Source: Triticum aestivum (taxonomy: Eukaryota > Streptophyta > Magnoliopsida > Poales > Poaceae). From it: 64,000 nt of DNA. This document shows, one piece after another, positions 1 to 9,785 of this stretch (the stretch's first letter is position 1; the number at the start of each line of letters is the position of its first letter). The position numbers were made by a program, and so were the translations under genes. The stretch is taken from positions 320,067,191 to 320,131,190 of the forward strand of contig NC_057813.1 of NCBI RefSeq assembly GCF_018294505.1, in the 5' to 3' direction. Under the pieces are notes generated by a model. That model was not told the DNA's origin and searched no databases. It worked only from the letters and a program-made list of their open reading frames with translations.

Positions 1-2806
1 TAATCGAATCTGATTGGGCACCGGTCATGGAGTTCACCTCCGCGAATATTTTTCAGCACTCGCCCTTTGGTGATGTGCTAAATTCATTAAGGTCTCTTTC
101 CTTGTCTGGGGACTCTTGGCCGAACTATGTCCGGCTCGAGTGGGAAGCGAATGATGAAGAAATTCGTTCCCCACCCACCACCCACTTCATAGCCAATGTC
201 GATGACTTAACCGACACGCTCGATTTCGACTCTGAAGACATCGACGTGTTTACGGCGATGCAGGAGAAGAACAGGAACCACCGCCCACTGGGCGCTGGAC
301 TGCCACCTCATCATATGATATATATATATATATATATGGTGGACACACCAAAATAAGGCGATGGTGATGATGCAACGAAGGATAATCCCCTCGATAAGCC
401 ACCAAAGTGACACCGTAGGTGCCGCTCTAAATCCCGCCACAGCAAAAACAGCGACAACAGCGCAAGAAAGAGTAATACCCCGGTCGAATCCAAAGGAAAC
501 GACGACCCCATGGACCCAGCGATGGAGCAGGATGAGCCAGGGGACGAGCATAGTCCGGAGCCGACGTCAGATGACACCGATCCCGAGGGTAAAATTCATC
601 AACCTGTAACCGGAGAGGAGAACAGTCCGGACGATGACACACTCATCATCCCAGAAAAACACTTGGAACAAGAGAACCTCCACAGAAGGCTTATTGCCAC
701 TGCGAGGATCCTAAAGAAGCAGAAGCAAAGGCTTAAGGCTGCGTAGGACACTCTCAACCGTAGATGGAACAAAGTGCTTGACACTGAAGAGAAATACGTT
801 GCGATCGCCACACAAAGAGCTATCCAAAGCGCAAGATGTTGGCCGAATTCGATGACGAGGCCATAGAGCCCATTCAGCCGAAAACAATCGATCAGCCGGA
901 CCGACAACCCCGTGGTCGCGACAAGACGGCCAATGATGCCGCACACAAGTCAGCACACGATTTACGTGAGCTCCTGGACAAAAAATCCGGTATGGCCAGG
1001 TCCATCTATGGACCTAGGAAGCGCGCCCCGGCACAGGATCATAGCTACCAAAACGATCATATTGATTGAATACCAGCTAGGAATCAACAACCGTCGACAG
1101 CATGCCATGACACGTCCAAATACAGGGGTGCCGCACACCCCCTGTGCTTCACCGATGAGGTGCTGGACCATGAATTTCCGGAAGGATTTAAACCCATGAA
1201 TATAGATGCATACAACGGAACGACAGACCCTGGGGTCTAGATTGAGGACTTTATCCTCCACATCCATATGGCCCACGGAGATGATCTCCAAGCCATTAAA
1301 TACCTACCCCTCAAGTTAAAAGGACCATCTCGTCACTGGTTGAAAAGCCTCCTCGAAAACTCAATTGGAAGTCGGGAAGAACTTGAGGATGCTTTTAGGG
1401 CCAATTTTCAAGGGACCTATGTCCGACCTCGAGATGTAGACGACCTAAGTCACATAATTCAACAGCCCGGAGAGTCAGCCTGAAAACTTTGGAACAAATT
1501 TCTTACTAAGAAGAATCAAATCGTCGACTGCCCGGATGCCGAAGCCTTAGCGGCCTTCAAGCATAGTGTCCGGGACGAATGGCTTGCCAGACACCTCGGC
1601 CAAGAAAAGCCGAGGACAATGGCAGCCTTAACAAGCCTCATGACCCGCTTTAGCACGAGCGAGGACAGTTGGCTGGCCCATAGCGGCACCAGCGACCCAG
1701 GCACATCCGAAGTCAGAGATGGCAACGGGAAGCCGTGACGCAATAAAAACAAGCGTCAAAACAATGAAGACAACCCAGATAACACGACGGTCAACACCGG
1801 ATTCAGGGGCTCTTGACCCGGTCAACGGAAGAAGCCATTTAAGGGCAGTAGAGATGGACCGTCAAGCCTAAATAAGATTCTAGACAAGTTATGTCAGATT
1901 CATGGCACCCCCGTAAAACTTGCAAATCACACCCACAGAATGTGCTGGGTTTTCAAGTAGTCCGGCAAGCTAAATGCCGAACACAAGCGGAGGGAGATTC
2001 CAAGTGAAGACGAGGATGAGCCTCGCCAGCCGAACACTGGAGGACAGAAAAAATTCCCACCAGAAGTCAAAATAGTGAATATGATTTACGCAACTTACAT
2101 TCCAAAGAGAAGGCGCAAACATGCACTCCGAGACGTATACACTATGGAGCCCATCGCCCCCAAAGTCAATCCCTGGTCGGCCTGCCCAATCACCTTTGAT
2201 CGCAGGGATCATCCGACTAGTATCCGGCATGGAGGATCGACTGCCTTGGTGCTCGACCCAATAATTAATGGATACCATCTCACCTGAGTCCTTATGGACG
2301 GCAGCAGTAGTCTAAACCTGATATATCAGGACACTTTCCGTAAGATGGGGATAGACCAGTCAAGAATCAGCCAAAGCAATACTACCTTTAAAGGAGTGAT
2401 ACCACGCGTCAAGGCCCGCTGCACGGGCTCTCTAGTACTAGAGGTTGTATTCGGTTCTCCCGATAACTTCAGACGCGAAGAACTAATCTTCGACATCGCT
2501 CCATTCCGAAGCGGCTATCACGCACTACTCGGGAGAACAGCCTTTGCTCGTTTTAATGCAGTACCGCGCTATGCCTATCTTAAATTTAAGATGCCCGGTC
2601 CACGTGCCGTCATCACAGTTAGCGGAAAATACAGCATGTTCCTTACGTGCGGAAGAATATGTGGCGGCTCTAGCAGCCGAACACTGAGCGGCCCCTCCAA
2701 CCAGAACAAACGGTCGGTCGTCAAGGCCACGGACACGGTTAGACGAGTCCGGCGCTCCACCAGATGTAACAGCCCAGATAAACCGGAGCTGGGGATATCC
2801 CCATAA
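1..2806 (+). pseudogene. Decayed gag and protease-like region of El-1
   Basis: Translated pieces form one gag-like protein broken by many stop codons and some frame changes. A central Retrotrans_gag-like block lies at about 1190-1480 (pieces LPLKLKGPSRHWL and EDAFRANFQGTY). A zinc-knuckle-like Cys/His stretch follows at about 1890-1960. A protease-like domain runs at about 2290-2640, where the catalytic triplet region reads MDGSSSLN instead of a classical D-T/S-G-A; the D-G-S form is common in this lineage. An acidic N-terminal segment starts near 27. In-frame stops lie for example near 1238, 1481 and 1736. Gag would form the particle that packages element RNA and the protease would process it. 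This copy cannot make either protein. Confidence 0.72.
317..338. repeat. (AT)n microsatellite
   Basis: About ten alternating AT units inside the gag remnant of El-1, producing the run of I-Y residues in several frames. It is likely an expansion within decayed coding sequence. Confidence 0.9.
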
Positions 2807-3885
2807 GTGCTGCTAGGGGATAATCGCAAAAAAAGAAGCCCATAGTTCGGCTCAACCTTATTAATACAATAACATATTGCATTTTCATGGTTCATTCAGA
2901 TTAACCAACTCCTCGCACTAAGTATTTCACCTGGGTTTCTTCTTTTTCACAGATGATCATCGTGCTACACCCTTCCAAGATACGGCACAACGGAGATAAA
3001 GGCGCAGATGTGCAGCAGGGCCCCGCTCAAAGGTTTCTCTTTAGATTAAGACCCTGGGTAAACCCTTTTTAATGTCTCTTGTTGCTTCTTCCCCTCCGGA
3101 CACTTAACACAACCGGGGGGGACACTGGCGTTGTTGGCATTTTTTGTCACACCAGACTAATGCTCATACCTGGAAACTCAGGGCTTATTATCGAGGGTGT
3201 TATTGAGCCCAGTATATGTTGTAAAGTCCGAATACCTTAGGGAGTGTTCGGCGTCGTGAGTTTGGCCTTATATGCATCAGCTCCGAATCATGTCTTTGGT
3301 CAAATGTTTGGTTTGCCCGGCTCCCGTGTTTTGCTAACTTATGTTCCGCTCTATCGGCTAAGGCGGCACCGGGAGAACTACTGCGATTGTGCCCTGGTTC
3401 ATCTGGATGAGCACCTCAGTAGAGAAAGCCAAAAACTGACTATTATGATACAGCGCGAGACTGGTCAACCACTCGATGACTCAGCAGAATCTTTGCGATT
3501 CCTCCGCATTAACGAAGGACCGGTTTCCCGGTCATGTACGCATGCGCACCATATTCGGATGAACGCGGAAGTACCAGGTGCTATATAGTAGCCCCACCGT
3601 CAAACTCCTATGGCTAAGTGAAAGTGTTAAAGCTATATACTCTGATTGCCTGGTTGGCCGTGCTACCACCTACTTAACGGACCAAGACGCTGGATAAAGT
3701 GTGACTGTGCATTTTCTCAAACACCTACGCTCTATATGCGTGAGGGCTGAAGCCGACAACTGCAAACTTTCAGGTTATATACATACATAAATGGACGCAC
3801 AAGAGGCACTATAATACTTTCTGGCAAAAGTATAAACATAGCCTTTATAATCAAAATAGCATTGCTCTTACAATTGGGATACATG
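2807..3885. other. Non-coding spacer of El-1 between gag-protease and the antisense gene
   Basis: No convincing coding sequence. It contains an acceptor-like TTTTTCACAG just before 2953, and a C/G-rich patch near 3113-3122 that resembles a polypurine tract (GGGGGGGACA). A 114-codon open frame at 3244-3588 shows no recognisable motif. In complete Tat elements pol would lie around here; none of its motifs can be seen. Confidence 0.5.
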
Positions 3886-6800
3886 TCACTCGAACATGGC
3901 ACTCTTCGAGCACTGAGCCTCTATTAAATGGGCGCCTTCTAAGACTTCTTCAAAATAGCGCTCGGCCGGGTCCTGGCCTCCCGCCGGACCCCGGGTCGCA
4001 ATAGCGGTGGCTTCCATCCCTGCCCAGTATGTTCTAACACGAGCAAGAGCCATCCGTGCACCCTCTATGCACGCCGACCTCTTCACAACATCGATATGCG
4101 ACACATCACCAAGGAATTTTTGTACTAATCCAAAATAATTGTCCGGCCTTGGTCCCTGTGGCCAAAGATGATCCACGATAGACCTCATAGCAAGCCCAGA
4201 CAACCTGTGGAGCTCGGCCCATGTGGCCATCCTTTCGTTCAACGGCAGCAGACGCGTTGGGGCACTGAACTGCAACTAGAATAACCTTTCTACCTTATGG
4301 TCTTTCCGATCTTTGTAAAACTCGGTCGCATCAGCAACACTCTTCACCAGGTCCGCATATGCTTCTGCAGTGCTCCACAACTGATCCAGAGGGGCATACA
4401 TCGGATCTCCGAACTTCATCCGGAACAATAGGGCCTCCCAGCCGTGATATCTCCAGCTTCACGAAGCTCCTCCCTTATCCCTCTCATTTCAGAGCGGGTT
4501 TCCTTGGCTGCCTCCAGGGCCTTCTTCAGGTCAGCCGCTTTTGCTTGGTTTTCCTTTTCAAGGATCTCATGGCGGCCGGCGGCATCTTTCAGCTCAGCAG
4601 CCATCTGGGCTATCTTTTCTTCACCCAGCGCTGAGCAGCCTATTCGGCTCTTAACTCTTCGACCACCTTCAGAGCGGCTGCATCACTTATTCGGGCTTGC
4701 TCCTTGGCTCGGGCAAGCTCCGCCCGAAGGGTCTCTACGGCAGCAGATCCATCTGCAGTCACAGCATATTATAGATACTAGCATCATGCTGCTCTTAAAC
4801 ATTTGTTGGCAAGTTGAACATACATACCCTGGGCCTCGTCAAGACGCTTGTTAACAAGCGCGATGTCGTCATCGGCCACGTCAAGCTGCCGCTTCAGTTC
4901 GTCAAAATCAGCAGTCCGGTCAGCCACCGGACCCTCAGCCACCTTCACATAAAGCAGCGCGATTATTACTAGAGAATATGATCCTCTGTTTGCCACCTTT
5001 GGTTGGCAACCAGATTCTCAGGGGCTACTATCTATACAGAATGTGCGGTACCGTCAAAAATACATATATTATTTTTTACGTACCTCAAAGCCTCTCAGCA
5101 GACTTGTAAAAGTTTCATTCAAACCGCTTTTGGCGGATGAAATCCTCTCAACCACCGTACCCATTAAGGCACGATGTGTCTCTGAGATAGCCGCCCGCTC
5201 CAAAAGACCCATCAGTGTGTCCGGCTGTGTGGCGGACAATCCCGGCCTCTTTCCGAAGCTCTCCTCGGGAGCCGAATATTCTGGACTTCGGGTAGCCGAA
5301 GTGTCAACTTCTGGCCTTGGAGGATCAGGAGAAATCCTCCGTGACGACACCTCGGGGTCGTCCACCCCATGTGGTGGGGAGGCAGGGGGAGGCGTTTCAC
5401 TCTCCATCATCTCCGGAAGAAGATCTCCCAAAGACGAACTCTATGGAGAAGGGCTACGTGCCAGACTGCAACAAATATGTCTCGGTTACTATTTTCAGAC
5501 ACAAAACATAATATATTTACTAAAGTACTCTTTTTACTTACGGCTCGGTGGAGGGCTGGCCCCCTTGCGGGCACTGTGCGGTAAAGACGCCCTCTGGGGC
5601 AGGGCCCCTTGGCGAGGGTTTTGTCCCTCATTTGGAAGCCTTTGTTTCCAAGTCTTCAGAGGCGGCCCTTTTCTTACCTTGAGGAGAGGGGATTTTAGGT
5701 TCACCTCCCCAATTATCCTCCTTCTTGGAGGCACTTACTCCCCCAATTTGGATATGTAAAGTATGAAGCCCACCTGTGGCTTCTCTATTCCTCCCATCGT
5801 CTTCTCCTGATGGCACCTGATATAGCGTGCACTCAAGCATCCTGGTCAATAAAGGATCCGGCGAGCCTTCGGGAATAGGGGCCAAACACCTAATCCTCTC
5901 CACCTTCCTTATCCAGTCCTGGCAGAGAGTAATTTTCAAAATGATGTTATGATAAACGTAAAGGATGGTGTGTTCGGTAGCGAAATTACTTACTTGGGTA
6001 TTCGGACAGTTGCAGTTGAGACTCGCGTCCTCGGTGGTATCCGGACACTTTATTCGTGATCCGAAGAACGACCCATACGTCTCTTTGAGCGTCATGCCGA
6101 AGAATTGTTGAATGGTTCGCGGTCCTACCGGGTTGAACTCCCACATACGGAGAGGTCGACGTTGGCAGGGCAGGACCCGACGAACCAGCATTACTTGCAT
6201 TATCTTGACAAGACTGACATCCTTCTTAAGGAGGTCCCGGATGCGGCTTTGCAGTGTTAGCACATCGTTAATTGGCCCCCAGTCCAGCCCCTTGTTGGCC
6301 CATGACGCCAGTTGCAACGGAGGGCCCGAGCGGAACGCTAGAGCGGCCACCCGCTTTGTACCTCGGGGAGCTGTGATGTAAAACCACTCCTATTGCCAGA
6401 AGTCAGAAGTTTCTATGAAGGAACCCTTTGGCCATGGGGCGTCAGCGCCTTTGCTTATTATAGCGCCTCCGCACTCCGTGTGACGCCCGTCAATCACCCT
6501 CGGGCCCACGTTGAAAGTCTTGAGCCATAGGCCGAAGTGGGGGGTGATGCGGAGGAAGGCTTCACACACGACAATAAACAATGAGATGTGAAGGATGGAA
6601 TCCGGAGCTAGATCGTGGAAATATAGCCCGTAATAGAACATGAGCCCTCTCACGAAGGGATCAAGACTAAAACCTAGCCCTCGGAGGAAGTGGGAAATAA
6701 ATACGACACTCTCGTTGGGTTCGGGAGTGGGGATGACCTGCCCTTGAGCAGGCAGCCTGTGAGGGATTTCGGCGGTAAGATACCTGGCCTCCCTAAGTTT

Positions 6801-7001
6801 CTTGATGTCCTCCTCCGTGACAGAGGAGGCCATCCACCGGCCTTGAAGGTTGGATCCGGACATTTTTGAAGGTCCTAAGCGCTTAGCTTGTGCCTTTGTT
6901 GTTGGAGCTCGAGGTGCGGGAGGGGAAAGATCAAGCGTGGAAAGAAAAGGACAGGCCTTGCCCCCCTTAGAAAGAGGACGAATATCAAGCGTCCCCCGCA
7001 T
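3886..7001 (-). pseudogene. Antisense gene of El-1 with a Transposase_28 (putative gypsy type transposon) domain
   Basis: Reads opposite to gag. The N-terminal part at 6390-7001 has the Transposase_28 look: pieces VTEEDIKKLREARYL, FLRGLGFSLDPFVRG and HFGLWLKTFNVGP. It continues after a stop near 6390 into 6350-5990 (RRVLPCQRRPLRMWEFNP). There the frame meets a donor-like GTAAGT read on the minus strand at about 5986-5995, so an intron is likely. Downstream blocks are an acidic Pro/Ser-rich part (5069-5431), heptad-rich coiled-coil pieces (4416-4996) and a C-terminal block ending with a stop at 3886. Such antisense genes are known in Tat-lineage elements; their function is unknown. Stops and frame changes make this copy a pseudogene. 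Exon limits are approximate. Confidence 0.68.
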
Positions 7002-7408
7002 GACTGTTTGGGATTTGCCTAAAATTGAGGAGTCATATTAAACAAACGCGGTTGGGTTACCCACACTTGTATTGATGAGAGTCCCGTGATGAGGGGAACA
7101 CAATCTCTGCTTCGACAAGATGTGCCAATAGAACCACCTTGCAGCACGTGGAGTGGTTGGTTGTGAAAAACAGTTTGAATAATGACCGGGCCGTGGCGTG
7201 ATGTCATGCTATGAAAAACTGTCGGCAAATTAGACTTGTGGAATATTGTGCTCTCTACAGCGGTATGTGGAATTTGTTTTGCAGAGCCGGACATGATCCT
7301 CGTGTTCAAAATCTTCTATGGAGTATTTGGAGAAAGAACCCGCCTTGCAATGCCGAAGACGATCTGCGCGCCGGACTCATCGTCATTGAAGCCTGGTTCA
7401 AGGGATAC
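7002..7408. other. Upstream region of the antisense gene and polypurine-like tract before the 3' LTR of El-1
   Basis: No gene is seen. Read on the minus strand this is the presumed promoter and leader of the antisense gene; I could not pick a clear TATA box. The last bases before the LTR (GGTTCAAGGGATAC, ending at 7408) occupy the position of the polypurine tract that primes plus-strand DNA synthesis. Confidence 0.45.
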
Positions 7409-7873
7409 TGAGGGAGTCCTGGATTAAGGGGTCCTACGACAGCCGGACTATATACTTTGGCCGGACTGTTGGACTATGAAGATACAAGATTGAAGACTCC
7501 GTCCCGTGTCCAGATGGGACTCTCCTTTGCATGGAAGGCAAGCTTGACAATTCGGATATGTAGATCTCCCTCTCTGTAACCGACTCTGTGTAACCCTAGC
7601 CCCCTCCGGTGTCTATATAAACCGGATGGTTTAGTCCGTAGGAGAACAACAATCATAGTCATAGGCTTTCTTCTAGGGTTTAGCCTCTATGATCTCATGG
7701 TAGATCAACTCTTGTAATACTCATATCATCAAGATCAATCAAGCAGGAAGTAGGGTATTACGTCAATCGAGAGGGCCCGAACCTGGGTAAATCATTGTGT
7801 CTCCTGTTACCATTAGCCTTAGACACACAGTTCGGGACCCCCTACCCGAGATCCGCCAGTTTTCACACCGACA
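7409..7873 (+). repeat. 3' LTR of El-1 (465 bp)
   Basis: Starts TGAGGGAGTCC and ends ACACCGACA, so it has canonical TG...CA ends. It contains a TATA box at 7614-7620 and an AT-rich 3' part. The partner 5' LTR lies outside the window, so age and target duplication cannot be read. Confidence 0.8.
7614..7620 (+). promoter_or_regulatory. TATA box in the El-1 LTR
   Basis: TATATAA with GC-rich flanks (GGTGTC before, ACCGG after), about 205 bases into the LTR, where transcription of the element would begin. Its strand fixes the element as plus-oriented. Confidence 0.7.
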
Positions 7874-8108
7874 GTAGCCCCCGGGCCCAAGGCGCGCTCG
7901 GACTTGGCTTAGCAGCGAAGCGAAAGGGCAAGTGAGGAGCGCCACGGGCCCCAACAGCCTGCAGCCTTGCGTGGCGGTTGATTGGATGTGGGCGTCTTCG
8001 CTTCCCCATGCTGCCTCGGCAACTGCCCGACTTGACGAGTCCCTAATGCATGCAAAAAGAGTCATCATTACCTACGATCGTGGAGGCCGATGGTTGGCCT
8101 CCTCTGGA

Positions 8109-8118
8109 CTATAAGTAC
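8109..8118 (+). promoter_or_regulatory. TATA-like box of the El-2 antisense gene
   Basis: CTATAAGTAC lies about 90 bases before the ATG at 8200. The intervening leader is CT-rich (CTCTTCTTGCTCC and similar), typical of plant 5' leaders. This suggests the antisense gene has its own promoter rather than using the LTR. Confidence 0.5.
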
Positions 8119-8199
8119 AAAGAGGCGTGAGCCCCCGTAGTCCATCTCTTCTTGCTCCGCTCGCTTCTTCCTCCTCGCTCCTCCACCATCTTGTCACCA

Positions 8200-9003
8200 A
8201 TGGCACCGATCTACCGGCTCTGGGCTGAGGAGAAAGGGAAGGCCCCCCGGGAGGGGTCTGATCCGCTTCTCCCGAAGAAATGGCCGGTACCCGGCCGCTG
8301 TGACAAGGTCGCTCGGCCAGAGACGTCGAGGCCTTGGTACGATTGGCCACCTCCTGGGTTTCTGCTACCTCTGTACGCCTGGGCTGAGGGCCCTGGAGAA
8401 GGAGACGCCGAGCGGCGTCGCCCGCGCTGCCGAAGGTGTCGATGAGTCATGGTGGTGCGCGCCATCGCTCCTGGAGTCCACACCGCGGACTCCTCTCACG
8501 AGCTCGTACTCCATGCCGCCATGCCTCCAAGTTCCTGGATCTGCATTCCCCCTTCTTCGCCTTCGAGATGCCGCCGATTGGGCCTCTCGAGCTCTGGCTG
8601 CAGAACACCGACTGTAGTACCCCGGCGACCGGAGCGGAGGTTGAAGTAGTCGCTCCGGGCAAGGTCTACAGGGCCGAGATCGCCTGGTCTGCCGAACAGG
8701 AGGTGCCCTCGTGATTCATTTCGAATACGACGGGGCCTCCTTGATGCTCTTCAAGGACTTAGACACAGAAGAACGCCGGCTAGAGTGCTTCCCCAGAGGA
8801 GGTGGCCAGGAGGTCGATGTGGCAAGGGCTAGGCCTGCCACCCGCTTCCCCAGTGGCTCCTCTGGCAGCAGCGGTGACGCTTGGGAGTCTAGCGACTCTC
8901 CCAATCTCTTTGTGACTCCCGAGACGAGTGACAACAGCTATGTGCCCCCGAGCTTGTGCCGTGCTCGGACCAAGGCAGCTGCATCAGGACACCGGCGCGG
9001 CTG
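8200..9003 (+). pseudogene. Small antisense gene of El-2, frameshifted, function unknown
   Basis: The start at 8200 sits in a good plant context (CACCAATGG), beginning MAPIYRLWAEEKGKA. The first frame stops at 8443-8445. Similar-looking coding character then continues in a second frame (8560-8714, pieces LELWLQNTDCSTPATG and VAPGKVYRAEIAW) and a third (8711-9003, HFEYDGASLMLFKDLDTEER), ending in a Ser/Pro-rich tail. It looks like one protein of roughly 260 residues broken by at least two frameshifts. I recognise no domain and it does not look like the Transposase_28 gene of El-1. It lies between pol and the 3' LTR position of El-2, on the opposite strand to pol. Confidence 0.45.
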
Positions 9004-9785
9004 ATCTGGATGGAGTTGGCGCCGGTCTCCCGTGGCCCATTATTGATGATGGCGTCGGCCGCAGAGACGCATGTAGTTAGGGCTCCTTAGGATTTGCGTC
9101 TTTTGTTCCCTGCGAGGAATCGAGAATACACCCCGTGGGGGCTTGTAAAGGGTCCGAGATGTCTTTTGTTGATATTATCCTTATTATGAAGCGGTGCGAA
9201 TGCCCGTCCTGTCCCGGCTTGGTTCCCCCTTTCTAACCTCACGACAACTTGGTGCTCTACGCCAACAGGTCCTAGTCCCCAGGAAGGCTTCATCCGTCGC
9301 TGGTATGCCAGGTCGCGATGCCATCGTCAAGGCCAGGAGATGAGCGGCCCGAGGTCCAGTAAAGCCCCTGTGACGCGATGCTCAGGAGGTCCCCTTTAGC
9401 GCACAAGCAGACGCCGAAAGGTGAGAAAGGAAGCCAACGTCACCATCACAGAGCCGCATTAAGTGGAGGTTTTGTGCCGCATCGATTAGCTATTCTAGGA
9501 GTGGGACTTATCTCGAAAGCATGGAGCCATTCCTTCGCGAGGTGCCGGACCTGCGTGTCGGCAGCTCAGATGTTGCTGGGTCAGGCCTTCGCGAGCTTCT
9601 CCTCCCTTCCCCGCACTCTCCTTTGTGCTCTACGTCCTCGGGTCCCGGCCCTCGAGCGAGCTCAGCCGGCGCTGGTATGCCAGGTCACGATGCCGTGGAC
9701 AAGGCCAGGGGGTGAGGGCTGGAGAGCCAGTAAGAGATCCTGAGTCGCGATGCTCAGGAGCCCCCCTTTTAACGCGCAAGCGAAT
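9004..9785. repeat. Diverged tandem duplication, period about 370 bp, in El-2
   Basis: The stretch from about 9297 to 9415 recurs at about 9667-9785. Both copies contain CTGGTATGCCAGGTC followed by a CGATGCC, CAAGGCCAGG and later CGATGCTCAGGAG. It is probably the 3' non-coding region of the antisense gene. No open frame here looks real. Confidence 0.6.

Larger units (their letters stand above)
1..7873 (+). mobile_element. El-1: Tat-type Gypsy retrotransposon, 3' portion, apparently non-autonomous
   Basis: The left end lies outside the window. In order it holds a decayed gag and protease-like region on the plus strand, a spacer, a long antisense gene on the minus strand, and a 3' LTR. No reverse transcriptase, RNase H or integrase motif is visible between the protease-like part and the antisense gene, so this copy could only move with enzymes supplied by another element. 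An antisense gene placed before the 3' LTR is known in the Tat lineage of plant Gypsy elements. The LTR resembles abundant Triticeae elements such as Fatima, but that name is from memory and unconfirmed. Confidence 0.75.
7874..9785 (-). mobile_element. El-2, left part (3' internal region of a minus-oriented Tat-like element)
   Basis: Begins GTAGCCCCCGGGCCC, which on the minus strand is the purine-rich run expected just before a 3' LTR starting TGTCGGTG. That LTR is not here; the LTR of El-1 abuts instead. The interval holds a plus-strand gene, antisense to the gag-pol at 24666-27677, which is the usual place of an antisense gene in Tat elements. El-3 splits El-2 at 9785/24048. Linking the two halves rests on orientation, gene order and the near-match of the bases flanking El-3. 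Confidence 0.62.

Noticed and set aside
3244..3588. A 114-codon open frame in the El-1 spacer
   Set aside because: No motif, poor start context and no link to the neighbouring frames; treated as chance.
5043..5759. A 238-codon plus-strand open frame
   Set aside because: It mirrors the minus-strand antisense gene of El-1, whose pieces carry the recognisable Transposase_28 and coiled-coil character.
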